From Micromussa lordhowensis (Eukaryota; Cnidaria; Anthozoa; Scleractinia; Lobophylliidae): a DNA stretch of 64,000 nt. The DNA is taken from assembly GCA_964020085.1 (NCBI GenBank), contig OZ026607.1:18473057-18537056 (forward strand). The letters run 5' to 3'. How positions within the stretch are numbered: position 1 is the stretch's first letter; the number at the start of each line of letters is the position of its first letter. Positions 1-10,527 of the stretch are shown here, in pieces. The notes under the pieces are model-generated. The model did no database searches and had not been told where the DNA came from. It was given only the letters and a program-made list of their open reading frames with translations. Both the position numbers and the translations under genes were made by a program.

Positions 1-1130
1 TCCAAGCAGGAATTTGGCATCAAGTGGGAGAAAAAAGTCTTAAATTAAAACAAATTTGAACTTCTAAACACAAATATTTCCAACTGCTACATCGTGAACT
101 TAGCTCACGATGGACAGAGATTTGACTATAACAGTGAATGTAAACGATTCATTAGTCATCGACGAAGCTATAAAATCATTTTCCAGTCAAGTACATCTAT
201 AAACTTTGAGAAAAAGCTTTTAAAAATTTTGAACTCAGACGCAACGTTAAACTTGTAACTAAAACGAAAATAACCTGGTATTACACATGTACAGGAACAC
301 GAAGTTTGATGTTTATACAAAACAATTCCTGATTCGTTTCCTGCTAAGTTCATACAAAATAGAATTTATCAACTTGACTTTGAGGTTGAACAGATTAACG
401 CACTGAAGATCTAAAGAAATCGATCTTTCAAAGTTCCCAAATCGTCTACTTTGATTTCAAATTGCGATAAACACTGCCAAAACTCTCAATCAGCGAGAAA
501 ATTACGCCTCATCTATTTTCGCAACAAACATTCGAAGAACTTGAATTCATTATTTCAAAAGCAACAGTGCAGAAATGATCAACTCTGCTTTGGAAATTCG
601 CAACATTTCGCTCAAATATACCACCACAAGACCCGTTACCTGGCTCCAGGATATCTCCAGAACGGACACTGCCACTTGTAACTTCTCTTGGACACTGCAT
701 ACATCAACACACGCTGAGAAACTGCAAGGGTTGGTCATTGTAAAAACGACGACGTATATACATACATTATTCAAGCTTTTTGTTGTCAAATAGACGCATC
801 AATGCCTTCCGCCCTCCCTATCCTTAGCTCGAAATACTACTTCTCCCTACAAAGTGCCGTACATTTCTTTTATAATCTGTTCTGAGAATTTGGTAGGGCA
901 TCAAGGCAATATCGTTAGTTGATGATTTTCTTTATTCTCATCACCTGCTTGTATGAAATTTTATTCTTAATGTAACGAGATATTACTAGTTGATCATTTT
1001 TGGAATTGGAGGGTTGAGCGAGCAGCGCACTTGGGGACAGTTTGATAGGGGGAAATGGAGCGGGGATATACAAACTGATATCCCAGGGATTGCGCCACCA
1101 GCGTCCTGTCATATATTGAAAATATGCATA
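1..1130. other. Intergenic stretch, no gene recognised
   Basis: I see no exon that I can support here. Short open frames on both strands around 450-790 overlap each other, have no recognisable motif and no convincing splice context. The stretch ends at the 5-bp target duplication of the inverted-repeat element that begins at 1136. Confidence 0.5.
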
Positions 1131-1135
1131 TAGCC

Positions 1136-2592
1136 TGTTCTGTCGCACTTTGTTATAATCGACGCACTTTGTAATACCTGTCGCACTTTGTAATAAAATT
1201 GTCACACTTTGTAATACCTGTCGCCCTTTGTAATAACACTTGTCGCAGTTTGTAACAAAATAGCTGTCGCACTTTGTAATAACAAGTTCTCGCACTTTGT
1301 AAAAATATGAACTGCCGCACTTTGTAATTGCAAGTTGTCGCACTTTGTAATAAGCTTTCAAAATTCTCTTAACCTGCGATCAGGCGCCTGATCGCAGGTT
1401 AAAATTCTCTTAAATACGATGATTGGTTGAGAATAATTATATGAAGTAGTTAATCTCGGGAAGTCTGGAAGGAGCCTCTCTGCATAAAACTTTTCCGAAC
1501 CGCCCCCCCCACGTCCCTCCACGTCTTCTTAGAAGGTAACTATAATCGAATAGAATAATTGTGTAATAGTATCAAATTTTTATTCCACAATTACAACCCA
1601 GTATAAAGCAGCTCAGAAAGGCCGAGAACCACTTGCATGCCATATCAGCTATATCGATGGGAAATCTACGAAGTTGCACAATAAAAGTGATCGTCTTACC
1701 ATAATAGAACAGCCGGCTCCTAGGTGTTAAAACTGGCACCAGATCAGATAACGTTTGTCCAAAGCAACCCATGCTAAAGCGAAAAAGCCTATGGTGCGGA
1801 TAGTTCAGATGGTAACTATCTATGAAATCAACTTTTTTTCCATTTGTTTAGTTACTATCTGGTAGCATTAAATTTTTGCGCCTCCTCAAGTTTGCAAGCA
1901 AAAGCTCGACCAACAAGATGAATTATCACTTTTCCAAGCAGACATAACGGGAACGGGAACGAGAATTGCGGCCTTCGCTTTCCAGAGCCCGGGCAACCGC
2001 CTGTCTGCGGAATATCTTCCGCGGTGACTAAAATAGCAAGAGGTTCTATCCTCCCTCACTTTTAAAAAACTAAGGGCATAAATACAGCAATGGAAAGGAG
2101 AAGGACAAACATGTGAGCTTTGTCTGAAAACCCCGCCAGTCACTTGAGTCAGAGTCAGTAAACAAGGCACGTAAAGGAATGACCAGTCTACGCTATCTGG
2201 GCCCAACCCATCACTTCCTGCCCAACCATCTTCCAAAATACCACAGCACACACCAAGCGAAAATCGATAAGACTTATAAAAAAAAACAAGTAAAAACGTA
2301 TTCCTGTGTGCACTGCAGAGAGAAGAGTTCTTACATTTTCCACCAAACCTAGTATTCAAGATAATTTTGAAAGCTTATTACAAAGTGCGACAACTTGCAA
2401 TTACAAAGTGCGACAGTTCATATTTTTACAAAGTGCGAGAACTTGTTATTACAAAGTGCGACAGCTATTTTGTTACAAACTGCGACAAGTGTTATTACAA
2501 AGGGCGACAGGTATTACAAAGTGTGACAATTTTATTACAAAGTGCGACAGGTATTACAAAGTGCGTCGATTATAACAAAGTGCGACAGAACA
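1136..2592. mobile_element. Non-autonomous DNA transposon with 230-bp terminal inverted repeats
   Basis: The ends are TGTTCTGTCGCAC at 1136 and its reverse complement at 2580-2592. The inverted repeats cover 1136-1365 and 2363-2592, exactly 230 bp each and almost identical. Each is made of about 11 degenerate copies of a short unit like TTACAAAGTGCGACA, spaced roughly 15-25 bp. The element is flanked by a direct 5-bp duplication TAGCC (1131-1135 and 2593-2597), which fixes the boundaries. The 997-bp core (1366-2362) has no convincing coding sequence, so movement must have relied on an enzyme made elsewhere. The two arms translate to nearly the same repetitive peptide, which is a by-product of the repeat. 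Superfamily unresolved: 5-bp duplications are known for Transib, but these ends do not look like Transib. Confidence 0.85.
1369..1402. repeat. Perfect 34-bp palindrome bracketed by a direct repeat
   Basis: Positions 1369-1385 are the exact reverse complement of 1386-1402, with TTAA at both outer ends. The same short sequence AAAATTCTCTTAA lies on both sides (from about 1360 and from about 1401). This looks like a tiny insertion with a target duplication, placed at the inner edge of the left inverted repeat of the surrounding element. Confidence 0.8.
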
Positions 2593-2597
2593 TAGCC

Positions 2598-4077
2598 ATA
2601 ATTCTTTTTCTTAAGTTTAGCCGCAGACAACAAAGAAATGATGTTATAATTTGCCAAACAAATGTTATTTCAAAAGAAACGTGAATATTTATTTAAACAC
2701 AGTTGTTTATGTCTGATCCGTTTATCAATCAACCTTGACTTTTAACGCCTTAGCGAGCGTTCAGACCGCAAAAGTTCAGTTCATAACGAAGATTTTTATT
2801 GACTTCAGCCAAAGACAACTAAAGACTGAGGTTATAATTCGCAAAACATATGTTATCGAAGAAGCTAAATTCTTTGTTTAATCACAATCTTTCGTGTCTG
2901 ACCCATTCATAAGTCAACATTGTTTAGCGTAGTAAGTTATTTAGCGAAAAACACGTTTTTTTTAAGCATTTATTAACATAATATAATGAGTTTTGAACAT
3001 CAGTTTAGTAAATTAACAACAAGACGCATCTCACATTTGTCAACTTCGATGTTTTCTTTATTTTGATCTCTTAAAATTCAATTTTCAGTCCAGTTACCGC
3101 GCTGCATTGCACAAGACATTCGACATCGACCGATGCAAGTGAGGTTTTCAAAGAAGCTCTATAGGTAAAGGAAGTCACGTTGATAGAGATCTTCGTTTTA
3201 GAGATAAAGCAATTTTGTAAGTTCGTGATTCCAAAAGTTATGGTAGCCCAAATATTTGTTACATTTGTCACTGAGAACATTCTCGTCACTTTCTACTAAT
3301 TTAGAAGTATTATCTTAGTTCAACAAGAGAAAAGCTAATATTTTTTTGGCAAAATGTTTCCTATTTTATGATTGCGTAATTTTAGGGCACCATGCTGGTC
3401 TCTTTGAAGAAAAACCGACATGGCGGACAAGTACTAATTATTGACGAGGCCACTATACAGATAGAACTAGAGTTTGGTTGAATTTACACGTGAATTTAAT
3501 TCCCTTCTACCTACTAGTACTATCATTTCAACGTAATTTTACGTGCTATCTTTACAAGAAAACTGACTTTGTTACATTGATTACATCACTACGTATTGTG
3601 CGATGAAGACTTCGTGTTAGCCACGAAGATTAAAAAATATTAAAAGACTTAAAAAACTTAATGGCCTTTTAACTGCGTACTGAGCATAGAACTCGCGTAC
3701 AAACCTCACTTGCAGCTCTATTTCGCACAAGTCCATTCAAATTCAAGATTTCTGCGCAAAAAAAGAGGTTCAATATGCTGCAAGCTATACTACTACGCAT
3801 TTCCAGAACATTCGGTAGCGTTTCTGTAATTTTTTTTTAAACTCAAGTATACAGGAGACCGTCAATTGTCAAATCAGCGTGGTAACTGGAAACTGAGAAG
3901 CCTTACAGCCAACACTAACGTGTTGCAGTAAATATACAATAATATTTTTAAAATATTGTGATATCAAGCGTTGAGATTTTAAGGATTTATTTGTCAGAGC
4001 CACACATCACAGATTCTTTGTTTCGCATTCTCAAGCCTTGACGTTGAAGTGTAAAATCGTAAATTAATGTAAAAAAA
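2598..4077. other. Intergenic stretch, no gene recognised
   Basis: AT-rich non-coding sequence. A 72-codon minus-strand frame at 3071-3289 has no motif I know and no supported splice sites. The partial repetition around 2620-2720 and 2810-2910 (sequences like ACAAAGAAATGATGTTATAATT and ACAACTAAAGACTGAGGTTATAATT share the same layout) suggests an old local duplication. Confidence 0.4.
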
Positions 4078-4257
4078 TACCGTAAAATCCCGCAAATAAC
4101 TCCTGAAAACTTTACAATCCCTAGCGGGGGGGCGGGGGGATGTTGTCCGGGAATAGAAAGGGTCATACATAAACAATAGCATCGTTTCCGAAACAGAAAA
4201 TTAATCTCACTCAACTCATGCACTTCAAAACGTTATAAACAGCGGGATTTTACGGTA
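4078..4257. mobile_element. 180-bp MITE-like element with 16-bp terminal inverted repeats
   Basis: TACCGTAAAATCCCGC at 4078-4093 is the exact reverse complement of 4242-4257. The interior is non-coding and includes a G-rich run near 4124-4140. I could not identify a clean target duplication, so the exact boundary is less certain than the inverted repeat itself. Confidence 0.65.
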
Positions 4258-4429
4258 CATTTTGGGATTACGGTGTAAAAAACTATTTCAAAATAAAAAT
4301 GGTGTAAAAACTGACGAGGCCTTTCATAAAGACTAAGCATTTATACGAAATCGTATTCAACACATTTTTTACTTGTTTATTTATTCCTTTAGATCAAGGC
4401 TAAACTTGATCGCTAAGGTAAAAATTGAC

Positions 4430-5060
4430 TGAGAGCAACGTCACGGTTTCCGCATCTTGAAAAGTTTAGCCTACATTTTTCAAGTTCTTCGTTTGTAATC
4501 CGTGTTAATCTTCTCCATCCTTAAAAGACCCTAGTCAGCCTCGGCCATTTTCGATGCCATCGAAATTTCTGATATTACATAGTGAAGCGAAATCTTATTG
4601 CTTTACTGTAAGTTGTGTTCCTGAAAGTGTGTTTAATAGACCTCTTTAGCTTGAGCAGTTTGTTTTCCCATTTCAGACCATGTGATATTCTCCAGAGAAT
4701 AGTTCTTTTATCCATCTAAAAGTTATTCATTCATATGCACATCACTATTTAAAACTGTATTTGAAAGCAAGAATTCTCAAGACTATCATAACATGGAAAC
4801 CAAACTGCCCAAGCTAAAGAGGTCTATTATCTTTAGTAGTTTCACAGTGATTTCCTTCGTTTCGTCATGCTCAGAATAAAATATAATAGCCAAACTCGCG
4901 CAGGTAAAAAACAACAAAGGCGTTGCTGACTAGGGCCCTTAAACCATCCTTGTTCCTTTATGGTTTATTGTTATCTCTTTTGGTGTTTTCTATCTTTTAG
5001 TTAGTAAACTACTATTTCAGGGTTCCTTCATTTTGTACGTAATTTCCGTGCCTGAACTCC
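4430..5060. repeat. Dispersed repeat, copy 1 (related to 14515-14700 and 15695-15780)
   Basis: Segments around 4437-4530 and 4945-5035 match 14518-14600 and 14605-14690 (shared words include TCCTTGTTCCTTTATGGTTT and TTTGTAATCCGTGT). The part in between (about 4535-4615) matches the reverse complement of 15700-15780. The layout suggests a repeat carrying a nested insertion of a second family here. Confidence 0.6.
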
Positions 5061-6354
5061 TTCAATCCGGTCAAAAAATTTACAGTTTAGTTAAATGTTC
5101 TAAGTTATTAGTTAGGTTGAGATCCGAGTTCTCAGTTAAAGTTACTCACTTAATGTCATTCAGAGACTTTCAATAAGATAATCAGATGATTACAAATGAA
5201 AATAATCACAATTCAAAATAAACTCAGGGGTTTATAGTGCATGCACCAGGCTTTATACCTTAGTATCGAGATGGATCTTTTCAAAACTCGAATGGAAGAC
5301 AGAAAATGCAAAACAAAATTGATTTCAACAAAATTAACATTTTTTTTTTCATGTATAAACGAGTGAACTGATTCGAAATGAAAAGGTGGCAACAATCAAT
5401 AATAAGTCAAAAAAAAAGTTTACATAGTAAAAAAAACATGACACATAAGAACGATTCTGGAAAAATGAATCATGGTTGCAGATCATGTTTGGTGTTTCGC
5501 TTAGCAAAACTGATGAAGAAAGCTGTTACTTTACAAGATTAATAATTAATTAATAGCCGTGAGCATTTGAACATCCGAGTGTTAAAGAATAAACACAACT
5601 TGAATGAATGAAAACATGTGAGGGCAAATGATACCACGAAACTGTAAAAAAGATTGAGCAAAGCTTGATCTTTCAAACTACCACTTTAAAAAACCCTCTA
5701 ACGATGGCAAAACGAACGATGCTAAAACTCAAAATGCCGGTTAAGTTTACAACAGCAAGTGAGTAACAAACAATGCATTAACCTACGAACCTAACACAAG
5801 CAAAGTTGGCGAAACCAAATGGTTTCTTAGATTTATTTAGGTAACAATTTACTTGTGTAGACAAAGTGAAAATCATTAAACCATCAGCCCAATCTAGCGC
5901 CATGCTCAAGGTGTACAGGAAAATAAAAGTTTTTTTTCGCTGTTGTGTTTTTCTTTTAACGAATTTTAGCACCCAAGAAAACATGCTAGCATCAGCTCGT
6001 AACCTTGGTTGGAACGTTCGTGTGACTGACTGGCTGGCTGACAAATGAACCCCTAAAATCCTCAACAAATAGCCCTAAATAAATAGATATACGCATTTTG
6101 CGAAATTCAACACCCAAACATGCATAATAAAATCTATCTGTACAACCAAGGTAAATTCCAAATAATAATATCTCAATTTGTCAATTATAATAAACACAGT
6201 TTATAACAAAACCGCGTTAACGAAACAATTTTTGGCAGAAGAATTTGTGTTAATATAAAGCGGTCATATAGATTGATCTTGGAATGAGTTATGTCACACC
6301 TTTTGGTGAAAGATCGTCTGCTTCTGTGTGGACAAGCAAAATAAGTTATTTTAA
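5061..6354. other. Intergenic stretch, no gene recognised
   Basis: AT-rich sequence. Overlapping open frames on opposite strands at 5778-6068 have no recognisable domain. I see no exon with both a motif and splice sites. Confidence 0.4.
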
Positions 6355-6394
6355 ACAAAACGAACTCATTTCTTTCATGCGGTAATTGTAACTT

Positions 6395-6840
6395 TCAGCT
6401 TGTGTGTGACCATTCAAACAAAAGCTGCAGCGCAGTAAACTGTTATTAATCATGCTATACAAGGTGGTTCTAACTTTTAAGTCTGTGAATGAAACCCTAG
6501 TGTGTGACCATTCAAGTGAAAGCTATTGAGCAGTACTTTCATGTGGTACTGTTTATTATGCTGTACAAGGTGATTCTAACTTTTAAGTCTGTGGATGAAA
6601 CCCTAGTGTGTGACCATTCAAATGAAAGCTACTAAGCAGTACATTCATATGATACTGTTTATTACGATGTATAAAGTGGTTCTTACTTTACGTTTGTAGA
6701 TGAAACCCTAGTGTGTGACCACTGAAACGAAAACTATTGAGCAGCACTTTCACATGATGCTGTTTACGTTTACCTCTGTGGATAAAATCTTACTGCAAGG
6801 TCATTTAAATAAGGGCTGTTGAACAGTGGTACTCTCTAGT
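6395..6840. repeat. Tandem repeat, about four copies of a roughly 105-bp unit
   Basis: The word GTGTGTGACCATTCAA or a close variant starts near 6402, 6499, 6607 and 6711. It is followed each time by an AAAGCT..GAGCAGTA segment, a TACTGTTTATTA segment, a TACAAGGTGGTTCTAACTTT segment and GATGAAACCCTA. The last unit (6770-6840) is decayed. Divergence of about 10-20 percent between units implies an old array. Confidence 0.85.
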
Positions 6841-7410
6841 TCCAAATATCTGTCATTTTCCAAAACACATTAACCTTTTATTTTTCAGTTTTGAGCCTAA
6901 CAATACCATGAGGAGGTTTTACCTGCTCCAGTACTCCTCCCATCAAGTGTCGATGCGCATGCGCTATCTTCAGGGCTCTCGTACCAGTTGTCCAGCGGGT
7001 ACAGGACCGTGTCTGGATTCTCCATAGGTTGTAGTGAGTGGCGTATTATTGAGCGTAGCCTCTCGTTATGTTTGATTTCTGAAAGGTGTAATGAAGTATT
7101 TTGTTGTCATTATCTGGGAATGGAAGAGGAGTATCCGCTCGGAGGAGAGAAAAATGAGCAGGAGAGTGAAAAGGAGAAGAGAAGGAGGATGAAAAAACAA
7201 AGGAAAATGAGTGTACACAGTTAAGGTAAAGAATTAACCGTAAAATAGGGAGTAAAAGAGGACTATAATGGAGTGGGGAAAGAGGAACGGTACAGAGAGA
7301 AGTACTGGAAGTTGAAGAATGAAATTCAGTGTTCACAGGCTACTGTTACAACTAACTAATTATAAGAAGGGTTCTTCAATGCAGGCTTCGAGTGGTCCAT
7401 CGTTAGCTTT

Positions 7411-7526
7411 GTCCGTCGAGTGTAACCGTAAATAAACCGCGAGAAAAAATGGCCGCGCGAGGCTTCTCCCCCAAGGATTTCGCGCGGCCATTTCTCGCGG
7501 TTTTCTTTCGCGTCACGCACGACGGA
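7411..7526. repeat. GC-rich hairpin repeat
   Basis: The arms around 7434-7461 and 7477-7504 are inverted copies (AAACCGCGAGAAA...TGGCCGCGCGA against its complement). A further outer match, GTCCGTCG at 7411 against CGACGGAC near 7520, extends the inverted repeat. It is far more CpG-rich than its surroundings. It is likely a short foldback-type transposon. Confidence 0.7.
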
Positions 7527-7914
7527 CTATGGGAAAGAGGGACTACTGGTAGTCTATCTTGAATGACATTGAAACGTATTGCGTTTGTCATAGTGTTCAG
7601 TGACTGGCTTGATAAATTCATGCCACTGGCTGTGGCTCATCAGAGCAGTGATTTCGTTTCATGGGCCAGTCATACTGAAATCAAAATCGAGATTTGGTAC
7701 GCAACCTTTCTCATGTTTTCCACATGCCTTCGTCATATAAGTCAAACAAAACCCCGCCAAGCTCCACCAAGGTGGAAATAAGAAAGAAAAAATGAACAGA
7801 TCTCAGGCGTAAGTCCAAAGTATTCTAGGACTGAGTTATATTCGATGCAATATTGATGCCAAGCATAACAAAGACATCAGGCAATAAACATTTGGCACAC
7901 ACTCTTTATGGCCG

Positions 7915-8190
7915 GAGCTCTCATATACACGGGGGTGCTCGTCCGTCGGAAATATTGAAAAGAGCCCCTAAGAGGTACCAAGACCCTGTTTTGTGGGCGT
8001 GGCTTGAAACAATTTTTACTCCTAAAAGGTGCCAATTCTAAAGTAACACATAAACTGACACCGACATTTTTCAGCTCAATACCTTTGAAGATACCACGAA
8101 AGCTCCCGTTGTGGAACCTTTGGAAGCTTAACACCCTAAGAGGTGACAAATCCGCTTTTTGACCCCTAAAAGGTACGACGCGGAGCAACT
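7915..8190. repeat. Dispersed repeat with CCCCTAAGAGGTACCAA motifs, copy 1
   Basis: Homologous to 51715-52020 inside UGT-2 intron 1 (shared GAGGTACCAAGA, GGCGTGGCTTGA and ACTAAGAGGT words). Within the repeat a motif of about 17 bp (CCCCTAAGAGGTACCAA, CTCCTAAAAGGTGCCAA and so on) recurs four times. It lies just downstream of the last tensin-like exon found. Confidence 0.8.
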
Positions 8191-8306
8191 CAGCCCTTCT
8201 TCTATGAGAAACACCTCGAACACTCTAAACGCAGTTTGATTGCAAAATTATTCGAAAGACGTTTTGCATTCGGATGGACCAAGTTGTACAGTACAAGATA
8301 TTTTAC

Positions 8307-10236
8307 CTGATACAAAGTTGCCAGTGGCAGAAAAGACGAACTCCACTTTGCATTCATCAGGAAATCTTCTGTCTGTTGTATAAATTAAACACACAAAAAT
8401 AAGGCATGGAAGAAAAAAAAACACACAAGTTCAGACTTCTGAATCCTCTTAGTGATTGTATAAGTTTCTTATGATGCTGAATCTAAGAATGTTGGTGTTG
8501 CAGCAAGACTGTGATGGAATATTTCACCCGGATAAAATGTAGTAGTTCATAGAAAGATAGAGTTTTAAAAATTATACTGCTGAAACCAATTTATTGGAAA
8601 ACAGAGTAATTTTTATGCCCCGGAACAAGGATCACCCAAAATAAACATTAAATCACCAGTTTGGCGCAGCTTTTACCATTGTTCCTTAATAAGAAATCAA
8701 ATTACACTTAAGGTGGGTACTATACTAACACTATACTACTTTAAGGATTTGCTAACAACCAAGCAAACTTTATCTTTTTTTTTCTGGACTCAATACATCC
8801 CATCTTCCATCGAGGACAAACCTTTGAAGGCGTCATCCAGTTCCGTCTTGTCCAACACTAAGCCATGATCTTTAATTGCACCCGTGTGGAATTGACATCT
8901 AAATATGATATCACGGCCAGATGACAGCGTGTTCTTGTGGTAACACTTGATCTGTGAAAAGAGATTACAACGTCAAATCAAACTGTTCAGTCACTTAAAT
9001 ACAACTACAGGTGTATAAAGTAAACGTCGGGTTTCCCAAACTCGTGAAAATCCTCCATTTGAATGGTTACAATCTATATTCTCATCAGAAGATAGAAGTG
9101 ACCGTAAACGCTCAAAGGCGTTGAAACTAAACTAGTCTAAAGTAAATCAATATTTTTTTCAATCAAAGAGGGAAACTGTTCTTTTTCTTTCTCTTTCATT
9201 TCAATGGTTATACTTCCTAGTAATTGTTTCATTCCGACTCGAAACTCCACAACCATAGAGTAGATAAATTGTGGTTTTAGGGATAATTTTGTAAAGCGCA
9301 TCGGGCAAAAAATGGATGTGTGCCCTATGTAAATGAACTATTATTATTATTAGAGAGTTTAAAGATGATTTCCAGTCCGTACTGCGCACTCTCGAGAGTT
9401 TGTTTGCGTTTTTGTTTTCATTCATGTAAAACATTACAAAATGTAAACATTTCGCAACTACGTACATGAAGTAAATTCAAAGTTTCAAAACAACCGCCAT
9501 TATGGATGCGAAGCGGTCGAAGATTTATGCTTCGTTCTTTCTCGTATCACTTGATGAAACAACTTCGCAGCCGTAAAAATCAATGAAGCTGAATGGCCTC
9601 AAAGATAAGGCAAGTGGTTCGTAACGAGTAGCAACAATTCGCATTCCATCGAGTGGGAACTAGCAATGTTTATAAACATTAGGGTTTATAAACATTAGGG
9701 TTTATAAACATTAGAGATTGCGCAGTACAGACTGGAAATCGTCTTTAAGAAAACCATGACGGCAACGGCAACGGGAACGTCACTGAACAAAAGATTTAAT
9801 GCGCAAGACAATACCTGTGCACGTGCGTTATAATTCTTGGTACATTTCCTTGAAATGACCAAATTCTGCGTTGTCTTGAGAACGTGAACCACAACGGCTA
9901 TTTTTTTTAATTTCAATTTCAAATTTATCGCCGTGATTCATATTTAGTTTCGCGATAGTTTTGACTTTTGGAGTATCGCGAGATTCGTAGGTAAAATATA
10001 AATTCATTTTTTAATCGACGTTGTCCTCGGCGTCGCCGTCGTAATTTCTTGAACTCCCTATTATTATTATTATTATAGAAAGTAACGCTACAAAACACGA
10101 CCATACGAAAGTAGTTTGTTCTTAAATATGCTACCAGACTCCACTGAGCTGCAAAAGTTAGAGGTTGTCGTTTACGGAAGGCGAGCCTACATCCCTATTC
10201 CCTGAGTTAGATTTTACTGGTATGAAGACTAATTAA

Positions 10237-10291
<55 letters not shown>

Positions 10292-10311
10292 ATAGCGCCG
10301 AGTCGGCTATA

Positions 10312-10369
<58 letters not shown>

Positions 10370-10493
10370 AAAATAAAGAACTAGACTACAATGGAAACAA
10401 AAAGGCCCAAAAAATCACGCATACGCACGCCATTTTTGTAGATCATGGTATAATGGCTCATATACCATGATGGCTAAGCCAATGAAAACTCTC

Positions 10494-10527
<34 letters not shown>

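Noticed and set aside
915..1361. 148-codon and 105-codon frames in the two arms of the 1136-2592 element
   Set aside because: The two arms translate to the same low-complexity peptide because they are inverted copies of a short DNA repeat; no start context or domain.
1136..2592. Possible CRISPR-like array of short repeats
   Set aside because: Unit spacing is irregular, the intervals are not unique spacers, the units face opposite ways in the two arms, and the context is eukaryotic.
7046..7336. 96-codon Ser/Pro-rich minus-strand frame
   Set aside because: Low-complexity purine-rich DNA on the plus strand explains it; no domain or splice evidence.
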